Below are positions 1 to 10,958 of a stretch of 64,000 nucleotides of DNA, in pieces. How positions within the stretch are numbered: position 1 is the stretch's first letter; each line of letters opens with the position of its first letter. The notes under the pieces were generated by a model that saw only the letters and a list, made by a program, of their open reading frames with translations, was not told the DNA's origin and ran no database searches. Made by a program: the position numbers and the translations under genes. The stretch is from Onchidella celtica (Eukaryota > Mollusca > Gastropoda > Systellommatophora > Onchidiidae): positions 8,357,457 to 8,421,456 of the forward strand of contig OZ007569.1 of the NCBI GenBank assembly GCA_963931925.1, read 5' to 3'.

Positions 1-830
1 ATTCTTTTGACGTGTATTTCTTTGCAAAACTGAATAAACTTTCCCAAATTTGCCTGACAAAGTACTGGAAACTAACTGGACGATACAAAAATTAGATCAA
101 TGTGTGGACATGAAAAACGCGTAGCAAAGAATGTCTACGAAAACTGTATCCCTGTCAAAATAGAAACCTGATCCGTTTTCATGCGATTAAATTACCCTAA
201 AAGGTATATCTCTCTCATAAAACTACACAGAAACACCCTATTGTGGACGTACATGCCCTGTCTTCACATACATATTTTTCTCAGGTAACTTACCCATTCA
301 CTAAATTATCTATCCTCCACAGTTTTATGACATCTGTCTCGGTTGTCAACGCTGTTAGTCCAGTTATGTTATATATATATCCATAAAATCACATTCCACC
401 TACAGACCACGTCAACACGCAGGGAAATTTGAAAACATTATTTTTGCGGAGTCAGTCAACAGGGCCAGCAGACCGCAGATCGGTAGCCCGGGCTCTGAGA
501 TGTGCGCACAAACAGACGCATTGACAACAGCAGGCGGCAAGCCATAACTAAACAAAAACAGCACGTAGATGTAATGCAAGCTGATTGACACCTCCACGTG
601 TCAGACATCGATTCCCCGCCTGAAATAGATCTGTTCCACCTCATTCAGGACAGGAAGGAGGAGATTTTCTTCAGCCCTTTGTATCAAACATGCAAGGTAA
701 ATTTCACACTCAGTCAATCATCCATCTCATTCCTTCATCTCGTATTCATTCTCCCTTTTCTCTCTCTGCACATCTCCAGTCTTTCTTGTCTTGACCTTCT
801 CTTATGAAAATTTACCAAACATTCCTATTC
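1..830. other. Unannotated stretch, no gene recognised
   Basis: A+T-rich single-copy-looking DNA. Short frames overlap on both strands at 412-644 and 598-807 but resemble no family I know. A frame open from 589 ends at a GT-containing donor-like site near 692 and is discussed as a weak exon candidate in the findings. No promoter, RNA gene or repeat was seen. Confidence 0.6.
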
Positions 831-880
831 TGTTGTTGTTGTTGTTGATGTTTTGTTGTTGTTGTTGTTGTTGTTGTTGT
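831..880. repeat. (TTG)n microsatellite
   Basis: Trinucleotide TTG/GTT tract interrupted once by GATGTTTT. On the minus strand it reads as poly-Asn or poly-Thr, which explains the low-complexity frame there. Similar TTG tracts recur near 9.15, 9.75, 15.6, 22.4, 53.3 and 58.6 kb. Confidence 0.95.
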
Positions 881-3800
881 CATGAATCATAATTATTACA
901 CTTGTTATCATGATCACGCAGGCAGTGACGCGCGTAACGGAATGAGTACAAACCCAGTCACACATAATTGCACAAATAACCACAAAAAACATGAACCGTC
1001 TCACTCTAAAATTCGGCCACCACAGCACTAAAAAATGACAAAATTGATTCAGAAATACTGACACTTTGATAACCTCTGAACAGTTCATTGGCTGCCCATG
1101 CATACCCTGCACAAGGCGGATGGATACAATGCAGTCAGACAATCCTTACAGTAAGATCTGTCTGATTTACGAGTCCTTAATTAAAATACGTTAACGGAAA
1201 ACGCAACGTATTAAAGGAAGGACAAGGCACATAGCAGTCAAATCATGTACGTCATCAGGATTCTAGATCAAGATGTAGAATATAAACACCATAATATACA
1301 TTCTGTTCTTGTCTACGATCTTCAACGACCCCCACACATGAACAGTTGGCCTCCATCAGGGTTAAACGTTTAATTTCATATTGTGTCCACTTCTTCCGAG
1401 TTAACGAATTGCCCAGCAACTTCCTTCATTGAATTCGGAGCACGGAAGTTATTCATTTACCGCTCTCGTCAGCCGTCCAGGAGCAACATGTCCTTGACAA
1501 GCCAAAAACCTTGTCAGCATTAGATGTGGATGGAATATCTATCGTTAAATTCCTACGTTTTTTATTTTCATCATATGTGGGAAACAGAGATATTTTTGTC
1601 TCTCTGAACTTTATCAGCCACCGACGTCAGTTTTGCCTCAAGGCATTGATCTTTACAGGATTTTCCTTTTTTTTTTCTTTTTTTGCGTACATTTGTGGGC
1701 GTGATCAAGTGTCACGGTTACTTTTTATTTGGATCTGCCTGTAGACTTTAGGGGCAGAATAATGTAGGACTTGGCGGTTTCCGGCCACAGAGTTGTTATC
1801 TTTTTGCCTTTGTTACTTTATCGCAATAATTATCATTGTCTTGCTGTTAGTTCCATACTGACAATTATGGTGGGATATTAAAATCATTATTATTGTTATC
1901 AATGAAGATCTTGGGATATGGTTGATACTGAATGCTGTTAAAATATGTCAACCAAATAAAGACGTATACAAAAAAATAAAACTATGTCGCGAAGTTCTGC
2001 GCTAGAAACAAACCAGGAAAGAATTAGAAAGGACGGTGTGTCTGTTCTGTAAAATTTTCTTGTAAAGATGAACTATTTGAAATGATAGCCGCTAAGTACC
2101 ATTTGTCACACACCCGTCACCAGAGGGCATTGCCGGTTCAGGAACAAAAGACTTCAATAGTCTAACTTTAAACTACTTCAGAAACAGAGCAGAGGATCAA
2201 GCGGTAATCACCACAGATAAAATACCTTTGATGCGGTACAAAATTGCATCACGAATGAGTTAAACAAAAGCCGTCTGGCCACTGGTTGTCTTTGTAGGTG
2301 CAGGGACAGACAGTACAGTTTGTGTCTCCTTTTCTACTTCATGAGACAGAAAAATAGCTTGTGACGTTGTCCAAATGATTATAATAATACGGTTTGACAG
2401 CAAGAATATATGACTAGCATACTGACCGACCGTATGAAATAATGCAGTTCACCTCGTTACTCCATGCCAGCCAATGAGCTTATTTACCACGGTACCCAGC
2501 TGCACGTTCAAACCCAATCAGTCCGCAAACCTCTTGAGCGGTCTGATTCAATTTTGGGACTAAATCTGCCAGTAGCCCAGGTCAGTGGACACCAAGTGGT
2601 CACAGGATGATTCACATCAATCTGCGGGACAGACTAATTAAGTCTGACTTTCATTGACGAGTGTCCCCAAATATCAGAGTGGACAGGCGAAAGTACGTGA
2701 TCCCGCGATCCCCAGGAGCGCGACTGAGACTATCTCTATTGTTTCTTGTTTTGCCGAAGACGCCCATTGCTTTCCCTAGCCAAACTGTTCTTTCTTTCCT
2801 GAACATACGAAACCCAGACAAGTTGTACATCTTCATCGGTTCTCTGCCCATGTCCGGACATCCCAGACGACCGCTATGACTTGCCTTATGAAAAGCTTTG
2901 CTTGCAGCTGATATTGTCTCAATGAAAGATCCCCATTTTTTAATTTTTTTTGTGGCAGATCTCTCAAGATTTCACTGACCCTTAAGCGCAGTTCAATGAA
3001 GGAACTCTGGCTTCTGGCATTAAGTCAACTTATGACTGGCAAAATATAGCAGGTCTGGTAATTATAATACAAATAAATATATACGGCTTTAGTAAAACTG
3101 CTGGATGTTTTTCTGTGATCTGTGGCCTCTCATCTATGGTAGCTATGCTTATTCAAAGCAAGCATGTACTGCCTGTAAATGTGTATGAAGAAGAGACGAG
3201 CGTGCATTCAGATCCCACACAAAAATTGTTTGAAAACGAACTGGAAAAGTGCTATAATTTGGCGGCGTCAATATTATCCAAACAATTTGGTTATTAATCT
3301 GACTTTAGGAGGAAAAAAATAACAACCAATGTACCGGTACCTTTGTACTCAACTCTAATAGTTACCAATACATATGACTGCAAAGACAATCCTCGATTTT
3401 ACACGTGAAACACCAACTAAAATTATTCTTTGGCATTCAAATAATGAGCATGGTTCACGGCACAGTGTTTGGCCTGGAACAACCAATTCACAATAGCTGA
3501 TTTTCTAGTCTTGAATCTCACCTGCCTCTCCGTCTACAGGCTGGACAGTCAAGTGACATTTCCCTACATTTTGAGAGCTCCACAAACAAAGAGTTGCAGC
3601 TGATGGCCCCACGCATCCAAAACTTCATCTCTATTAAATTTAGATAAACGTGGGCGTGATGCTGACTTAGGTAAGACGGATGGCTAAGTAGACTGGGTCA
3701 AATAATAATGTGTATAGGCTGTTTACAAAATCGTTTGGCCTCTCCATTCCTGACACAAACAGTGACGGGCTGGATCATTTTCTACGGAGGTTATTGGGTG

Positions 3801-5267
3801 AGCGTTTTCGCACTATTTCTGGATTTCCTAAAAACGTGACAGCAAGTTCGATGAGAAAACTTTCAAGGCAGCTGCATGTTTAGATGCTGCTCAGTGTAGG
3901 AAGTCTTCTTTTACACATTCACTTCAAGAACATTTAAAATATCGCAACCGCACGCAGCCATGACCATGTTTTTTTTCTTTCATCAATTCTCTCAGGCCCA
4001 AGGCTTTCAAACATGCAAACTTCATCAGCCCATTCTTATTGATATAATGCATCAGAGAAATTTAATAATAGTGCACGTGTATAAGTCAACATAACTGTGT
4101 TCGAGTCAGCAGAACACTTCACTGTAATTCAGACAAAGAACGGTTAAAAGCAGCTTTAATATTCAACAGTCTGGTTGTTAGTTTCTTTTCCTTGGAGCTA
4201 TTTCGCAATCAGTCTGTTGAAAATTTAATAGACAACACCTTCCCAAAGTGGCGAATTTGGATTCGTGGTAAATTTCTTTTACTGCATTGGAAAATTTTAT
4301 TGTTCAGACACTTTAATACTTTAAAGTGCATTAGTTCTAATATTACTTATCTAAAGATCTGATTTCACATTATCAGAGTCACTGATCTCTACGACATTCA
4401 GTGCTATTTCTTCCAGACGTCACCATGCCAAGCAAGCTCATCTGTGTCAACACGTCCTGCTAGTTAATGTTTATTGCTTCAGATAATATTGTATGATAAT
4501 TTCTGCCAGTCAGTCTATCATAATGTCCTCAGAAGGCATTACTAATACTGCTGTGGTTATTCCAATTCTGTTGGTAATTTATGTACGGGTGTTTGTTCGT
4601 TGTGTTTGTATGTTCGTTTGTTCATCTGTCTATTACTGCACGTTTTACTGCAGCTGATGTCACTGTTGTCTATATGTTGTCTATGGGGTCACTTGTGATA
4701 GTAGTGTCAATGGCCGATATTTCACAATCCTGTCATAATTAAGAAGAGTTGCACCTTGGAGATGCTGCTGTCACTGATGTTTGTATTCTACGTCTCCCGG
4801 CTGAATCCTGGCACTCACTCACAAGCCAGTTCTCTGACTGACTGACTAGGCGACTCTGTTGAGTCAACATCCTGGGATATTTCGTCCTCTTGCAACCCGG
4901 ATGGGGATCAGGGACGGGAAAGGTTGGGTTTTGTCCTAGGTAACAAGTCTTTAGTTCTCTCTCTCTCTCTTTGATCCCCTACCCAAGCGTCTATCGATCA
5001 ACTTACTCGGCTATGTGTCATTGCTTTGATCTGCGGGATCCCGCTTTTGTCATGCGCAGAAGAAGAAGAAGACGACAAAAGCCTGAAGCAATACAATAGC
5101 GACACCAGACATACATTACACTACCTATATACAGCACCGGATTGGCACACATTAAACAAACAATGCAGTTCGTGTTCTTGCCAGTTATTTTCAATTATTC
5201 ATTTGCATTTCTCAACTTCTTTTGTGTTCTCAAATCGATGAGTGACGACTCGACGTCTGTATGTGTG
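881..5267. other. Unannotated stretch, no gene recognised
   Basis: About 4.4 kb with no long frame, no tandem array and no inverted terminal repeats that I could find. It holds a T-run near 1665-1682, an AATAAA-containing A-rich patch near 1955-1982, a CTCF-like motif at 2118-2130 and a short (CT)n near 4957-4971. The 61- to 77-codon frames at 1511-1744, 2651-2879, 3115-3297 and 5026-5241 show no motif I recognise and fit chance. Confidence 0.6.
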
Positions 5268-5480
5268 TAGGAGTGGTGCTGGAAGGGGTAGAGGGGCGGG
5301 TGGGGTGGAGGATTGGAAGAGGGATGGTTGTTAAAAAAAAAGAAAAAAAATGAAGGATGGAGAGAACGAGAAACAAAGGGAGGTGGGGCGAAGAGAAAGA
5401 GGAAACAGTTGGGAATGATCGCGCCCGAAAGTTGGAAATAATGTGGGAGAGGTGAAGGAGGAGGGGGAGGGAGAGAAGGG
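5268..5480. repeat. Purine-rich low-complexity tract
   Basis: The plus strand is almost entirely G and A, with G-rich (GGGG) blocks followed by AAAAGAAAA-type runs and then GAGGGGGAGGG blocks. The 91-codon minus-strand frame overlapping it is Ser/Phe/Pro-rich, as expected from the complementary pyrimidine strand, and is not a credible protein. Confidence 0.85.
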
Positions 5481-6128
5481 AGAAAAGTTTAGACAGAAAG
5501 ATATAATCTTACCCGAACTACATAGTCCGCAGAATTTGGCGTAAAATGCAACGATTTGGATCTGAATTGTACTTAAATAATTTTTTAGGTACCTCAACAA
5601 AGTCATCGTGTTTGGCAGAAGAAAACAATGTTTACAAACAATAAATAAACAAAAACAACAAAATAAACACGTAACATTTTATTCAAAAACACGGCATATT
5701 TTTTAACAACATTTTTTTAGATTTGGTGATAATCTGGACTTTCTTTAAGGCATCAGTGTGGCCCGGTGACTAAATAAAGATAATAACACTGCCGATGTTT
5801 TCTTCCACAAACTGTATGTTTACCTGCTAACTGTAAATGTGCACAGTGTTACATTTGAAGTGCTCCCGGTTACATTAGCTATATTTCCACACAAAGCGCT
5901 CAACATACTTTGCCTAGGTGCCAGTCGAAAAGGCAGAGAATAAGCCAGGCAGAATCTGTTCAGGGATAGCAACCAGGCAATTATCGATGTCAACGTAAAT
6001 TTTTTGCCCCAACTACAAGCTAAACATCAATAGTGCAGGGCACAAAAAACCTGGCCAGGCCGGTCAGAAACAAATGTTTCCTGTCAGATTGCTGGATGTT
6101 AAAATAGAGGACATAAAGCATAGCCTGG
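5481..6128. other. Unannotated stretch, no gene recognised
   Basis: A+T-rich DNA with A-runs near 5640-5670 and T-runs near 5700-5718. No repeat, RNA gene or credible frame was seen. Confidence 0.55.
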
Positions 6129-6553
<425 letters not shown>

Positions 6554-6659
6554 TCTCACAAACTCGGCCAAATGTCACGTGGAAGCATTTCTGAGGAAGA
6601 TTAAGACAGAGGGAGGATGAAGAGGGTAATAACGTGGCAGAGAGAGGTGGGGAAAAAGA

Positions 6660-6831
6660 AGAGTAGCAATCCAAAAGCAGATTACATAGCACAAGAGTAG
6701 CAATCCAAAAGCAGATTACATAGCACAAGAGTAGCAATCCAAAAGCAGATTACATAGCACAAGAGTAGCAATCCAAAAGCAGATTACATAGCACAAGAGT
6801 AGCAATCCAAAAGCAGATTACATAGCACAAG
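6660..6831. repeat. 34-bp tandem repeat, 5 copies
   Basis: Five head-to-tail units beginning AGAGTAGCAATCCAAAAGCA start at 6660, 6694, 6728, 6762 and 6796. They appear identical by eye, which implies recent expansion or active homogenisation. The array lies about 110 bp from the end of the GATA/GACA microsatellite. No coding meaning is apparent because 34 is not a multiple of three. Confidence 0.95.
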
Positions 6832-7357
6832 AGGTCAAAGGCGGTGGGGAGGGGCTCAGAATCCAAACTGTCTTCAGCTGCCAAATGTTAATACCGGGAC
6901 TGGACAGACCGTGGCTGTGGAGCCATATTATGCCCGATTCTTCTACATTTCGTGACCGACCCCCGAAAATATTATGCGGGCTGATTTTTCCTTTTTAAAA
7001 AAAGTAAAAAAAATTTACAAATTAATTGAAATACAAAAATGTTTACAAAGAAGAAACATGCTCAAGTTTGATATTCCTGTACCAGACAGAAGTTCGGCGA
7101 AAGTCCAATGGTCACAAAATGGAAGACTGGCAAAGAAAGAATAAAAGCCAAAAGGTTTTTTTTTGAGGTTTGCAAACTTACACAAGAAAAGGTATGTCAA
7201 GAGAGAAAGGCATGTAAATAAATTTTTTAAATTTTTTAAAAAGTCTTGCGGCTATCAGAGAGGTAGGTTTATCATATGTGGCTTTCTCGTCCAGCCAGCA
7301 GTGCTATGCATAGAGTATCATTACATCCATCTATCTCTAATCCTCTCTCTCCCGCCC
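6832..7357. other. Unannotated stretch, no gene recognised
   Basis: A+T-rich spacer with A-runs near 6998-7013 and T-runs near 7155-7164. It leads into the foldback element. Frames at 7015-7200 and 7163-7396 are short and unrecognised. Confidence 0.55.
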
Positions 7358-7690
7358 GCATTACTCAAATTTACACTATACTTCAGACACTTCTGACGTC
7401 ACGCATGTTTATTTCTGCCTCGGTTCCCCACCAGCTGGGGATTCCCTTATGCGCGCGCAGCATGCCCTGCTAAACTTCCTTGCCTCCAAACCAAAGCCAG
7501 TCTAAGTCATGGAGGTACTAATATGTTATTAATAGCTCCCTGGTCTAAGTCGAAAAGATCGGGAAGGAAGTTTAGCAGGGCATGCTGCGCGCGCATAAGG
7601 GAATCCCCAGCTGGTGGGGAACCGAGGCAGAAATAAACATGCGTGACGTCAGAAGTGTCTGAAGTATATTATTGTAAATTTGAGTAATGC
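7358..7690. mobile_element. Foldback / MITE-like inverted repeat
   Basis: The left arm (7358-7481) and right arm (7564-7690) are near-perfect reverse complements over about 124-127 bp, separated by an 82-bp loop. They differ mainly by a 3-base indel near 7376/7672. The left arm starts GCATTACTCAAATTTACA and the right arm ends TAAATTTGAGTAATGC. Because the arms mirror each other, frames on opposite strands (7276-7473 plus and 7572-7877 minus) share the same C-terminal peptide, which is an artefact and not a duplicated gene. No transposase is present, so a non-autonomous foldback DNA element is likely. I could not define a target-site duplication. Confidence 0.8.
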
Positions 7691-8148
7691 CGCCCCTAAC
7701 CGGCTGGATAGCCCATTGTAACTGATGTAACCACTTGCTTCCGGCTATCACAGACGCAACTGTTGATGCTGTCAGTGTAGGGAAGGATTCCAGTGCTGTC
7801 TGACTTAACACGTGGACAATAAAGACCCGCCAAGGAAAAACACAAGGGCGTGACAAACTGTTACCAGACAAACACACACTATGTGGTGAAGTCTCGCTGC
7901 GTTCATTGCCCTCGTCTGGACCTACAAGTTTGTCTTCTAAATTTTTTTTGGTCGGACATCAAAGACAGTGAAGACAAGTTATTTCAGTCAACATTAACGA
8001 GATCTGCAAAGGGAGGACTGAACAGCCGTTTGGGAGAATAGTCTGAATGGGGAAAAATAGATTGGTTAAAAGAGGTGGAAGAAAGGATGATGCGGAGGTA
8101 AATTGGAAACAAAGGAAAAGAGTCAAGTGAATATAAGAAGACGGTACA
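7691..8148. other. Unannotated spacer between two MITE-like elements
   Basis: No gene recognised. It contains an AATAAA-like site near 7818 and a 63-codon plus frame (7850-8041) with no motif. It may include flanking parts of either neighbouring element. Confidence 0.5.
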
Positions 8149-8524
8149 GGGGTCGTCTATAAAGTATGTACGCTCGATTTTGGCGATTTTGACCCTCCTT
8201 GTAAGCTTTTCACACGCTTGGCCTCAATTCTGCTTCACCCGTGTATGAGCCTAGGGTAATTATATTGTTGAATGTCAGTGACAAGGCGCACTGGAATGGC
8301 ATTCTGCATGAACTGTCTGACCGGTTCATTAGAGGCACGATTTTGATATAATTTAACGGCTAAACTTGCTGAAACCAAACGTTTTAATTTCTGATCTTAA
8401 TTAAAAAGCATAGTGCGCCTCGCAGAGACATACACCCCCCTCCCCCACCCCCCATGTACGATTTTCGTAAGCTAGATTCACCCCTCTCCTCTCCCTGGAG
8501 CATGCATACTTTATAGATGAGCCC
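8149..8524. mobile_element. Non-autonomous DNA transposon (MITE-like)
   Basis: The left end GGGGTCGTCTATAAAGTATG and the reverse complement of the right end (GGGCTCATCTATAAAGTATG) match over about 26 bp including the following GYRYGCT, giving terminal inverted repeats of a ~376-bp element. The interior has no transposase. A C-rich block near 8434-8451 lies inside the right end, so arms beyond the terminal 26 bp are only loosely related. Terminal repeats of the form 'GGNCGTCTATAAAGTA' are, to my knowledge, seen in widespread invertebrate DNA elements, but I do not assign a superfamily. No target duplication was identified. Confidence 0.6.
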
Positions 8525-9145
8525 GAAGGCTGAGGAACACAGGCCCAGATAAATCAGTCTGACCCTCACTGAAAGGCGCAATATCCGGACTGTTCCCGGA
8601 GGCTTTCGTCACTAACTAAGAGTTAAGTGACGTCTATTTCTATGACAGGCAGTATTGGCCATTGTTATAAGATTGGCTTCACCTGGTTACTGACACAACA
8701 ATCCCCCCCCCCCTTCTTTATTAGATCCTTCTGACGGAGGATGTCAGACTCACAACCGAATTACAGGATGTCTCTAAAAAAAAAAAAAAAAAAAACAAGG
8801 TATACACAAATAAACTGCCTAATGCTGTTTGCAACTCTATTGATCTGCGTTTTCATCGATGTCTTTTCCGTAACAGACATCCGTTTGAACGTATGCGGTA
8901 TGCCAGGGCTCAAATAATTGCAAATCTGTCCTACTTAATTTGAATAAAAACTCTTGGATGCATTGGTATTATATTAACTTTTTAAACATGTTCTTGGACA
9001 CCCTCTGGATGCAGCTGTGCTACTAAGTAAATAACTACCCAGTTTTGACGTTCACCCGGAACATTCAAAATATCAAAATGATTTTCAGCCAAGCAGACTG
9101 AGATATAAATAGCTTTTCTGCAGTTTTATAATTACATGAAGTGTT

Positions 9146-9187
9146 TTTGTTGTTGTTTTTGTTGTTGTTGTTGTTGTTGTTGTTGTG
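9146..9187. repeat. (TTG)n microsatellite
   Basis: An imperfect TTG tract continuing into GGCTGTTGTTTTTG. Its minus-strand reading is poly-Thr. Confidence 0.9.
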
Positions 9188-9730
9188 GCTGTTGTTTTTG
9201 TGCTGTTCTTGTTTTTTCCAAACCCGGAAATGAAAGAACTTGTGAAGACATGTTTCCCTCCCAACTTAAAAAAAAATATATTAAGAGACATTACTTAGAA
9301 CATGTTTCTAAATGAATAAAACAAATCCACAACAAATAACGGTTTGCCATCCCCCGTTTCTTCCTGGAAGCTTTCCCAGGTTGCCAGTTTGAAACAAATC
9401 AAACCCCAAAACAAAACAAGGACAGTTGATGGCTTCAGAATACATCCCGCGTTTTAAACTACTCCCCGGGGACCCAGGTCTGTCTGGACTCTTGAAAATA
9501 TCAACATCTTTAATCTGACAGCAGTATTTCTTATGGAAATAAGTATGGGCAGATCTTTTCCCTGTGTCAGAAAGCAGATGTATTAAGTTGGCTTGGGAAG
9601 GGAGGACCAGTGCTATGAAAGTGGACGTGTCTGTGAATTTTGTTAAGACAACGTCTGGCATCTATCTCCGCTATCACTTACATCTGCATCGTAATTTCCA
9701 AACTCCACACAGTAAAAGTTCCTTGCAACT

Positions 9731-9779
9731 TTTGTTGTTGTTGTTGTTGTTTGTGTTGTTGTTGTTGTTGTTGTTGTTG
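9731..9779. repeat. (TTG)n microsatellite
   Basis: TTG tract with one TTTGTG interruption, ending about 55 bp before the head of a SINE. It generates poly-Leu, poly-Cys and poly-Asn/Thr readings in different frames. Confidence 0.93.
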
Positions 9780-9834
9780 CCACTATCATCTCTGCTGTAT
9801 GTGGCATCAATCTGAAAGGATGATAGACATGATA

Positions 9835-10298
9835 GGGGACAAGGCGGTCCAGAGGCAAGGTGCTTGCCTCTCATGTCAAGAGTCCCGGGTTCAAAGCCCG
9901 GCCGGTGCAGGCAGGTTGGAAGTTTGGTATTTTTCTCATATTTTCGTGTCCCTGATCCAATTGGGGGGTAGGATCGAGTACCTGGTCTTCTCGGATAAGG
10001 ACGAAAAAAATCCGAGGGCCCGTGTGCATGCTGCGCACGTTAAAGATACCTTGGCAGTTGGAAATCGTAAAGAGCAGGCCGAACAGGTCGTTGCCGGGCA
10101 AAGTTGAATAAAAATTCATCCCTACCATTCCTTCCCCCTCCCTCCCTCATCCCCCCCCCCCCCCCAAAGAAAAAAACGCCGACCGGCGCTGCAATGTGGC
10201 GACGACGTGCCTGCTCCAGTTATAACTGGGCTGCAAAGGCACAAAGGCAAATTTCCCAAATGGGATTAAAGAAGTAAACAAATACAAATACAAATAAT
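9835..10298 (+). mobile_element. tRNA-derived SINE, full-length copy (copy 1)
   Basis: The head resembles a tRNA: GCGGTCCAGAGGCAAGG sits where an A box would be, and CCGGGTTCAAAGCCCGG is a good pol III B box with a paired stem. The body follows with GTCCCTGATCC, TCGGATAAGGACGAAAA and GCGCACGTTAAAGATACC, then a linker containing CCGGGCAAAGTTGAATAAAA and a C-run at 10149-10164. A separate 3' module runs from TGGCGACGACGTGCCTGCTC to ATGGGATTAAAGAAG and ends in an A-rich CAAATA tail. Four further copies lie near 48.2, 53.4, 55.9 and 63.7 kb. It is non-coding and would depend on a partner LINE for mobility. The 155-codon plus frame crossing the head is not a gene. Confidence 0.9.
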
Positions 10299-10547
10299 GT
10301 ATTTGTGAATGTTGCAGCTGTGGTGGTTTTAAATTGCAATCACTGTTGTTGTGGTGGTGATGTTGCTTGAAGTGAGGTTGTGATCACTGTGGTTGCTGTT
10401 GTTGCTGCAGTGGTTTGATCTGATAAGTGATGTTTATGACGGTGGTGGTTGGAGCCATTGTTGCTGTTACTGACAGTGATACTGCTACTGAGACGATGTG
10501 GTAAAGGCAAGTCTCATGGTGTATTTTACTCCTTACCCACCCAATTG
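10299..10547. other. Degenerate G/T triplet-rich spacer
   Basis: Imperfect GTT, GGT and GCT triplets (for example GGTGGTGATG, GCTGTTGTTGCTGC, GGTGGTGGTTGG) suggest a decayed trinucleotide repeat. No gene seen. Confidence 0.6.
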
Positions 10548-10935
10548 GAGTCGTACATCAATAACAATGAGAGTCGTTCACCAATAACAGTGAGAGTCGT
10601 TCACCAATAACAATCAGAGTCGTTCACCAATAGCAATCAGACTCGTTCACCAATAACAATGAGAGTCGTTCACCAATAACAATCAGACCCGTTCACCAAT
10701 AACAATCAGAGTCATTTACCAATAACAATCAGACTCGTTCACCAATAACAATCCGAGTCGTTCACCAATAACAACGAGAGTCGTTCACCAATAACAATCA
10801 GAGTCGTTCACCAATAACAATGAGAGTCGTTCACCAATAACATTGAGAGTCGTCCACCAATAACAATGGGAGTCGTTCACCAATAACAATCAGAGTCGTT
10901 CATCAATAACAATAATGAGTTGTTCGCCAATAACC
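10548..10935. repeat. 23-bp minisatellite, ~17 copies
   Basis: Head-to-tail units of the form GAGTCGTTCACCAATAACAA plus a variable TCA/TGA triplet. Units vary at a few positions (CAGAGTC, GAGAGTC, CAGACTC, CCGAGTC), and the first and last copies are most degraded, the usual pattern for a homogenising array. It stops about 25 bp before the 3' tail of the non-LTR element at 10959. Confidence 0.95.
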
Positions 10936-10958
10936 AAGTCTCTACTTTTGGGCCCATT

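Larger units (their letters stand above)
8525..9834. other. Unannotated stretch with homopolymers, no gene recognised
   Basis: Holds a C-run at 8702-8713, an A-run near 8776-8794, and two (TTG)n tracts listed separately. The 117-codon minus frame at 9308-9661 has no recognisable domain and is within chance length. Confidence 0.55.

Noticed and set aside
4878-4925. Possible antisense SINE scrap (TTTCGTCC and GGATCAGGGAC)
   Set aside because: Two short matching words with the wrong spacing. Not enough to call without alignment.
7276-7877. Apparent paralogous proteins on opposite strands with identical C-termini
   Set aside because: Explained fully by the inverted arms of the foldback element at 7358-7690.
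9880-9915. Possible functional tRNA genes at the SINE heads
   Set aside because: B boxes are good, but acceptor and anticodon stems do not close into a full cloverleaf by eye and every head continues into the SINE body.
9640-10128. 155-codon plus and 85-codon minus frames
   Set aside because: They run through a TTG tract and a tRNA-derived SINE. The same peptide fragments recur at 53.4 and 63.7 kb because the SINE recurs.
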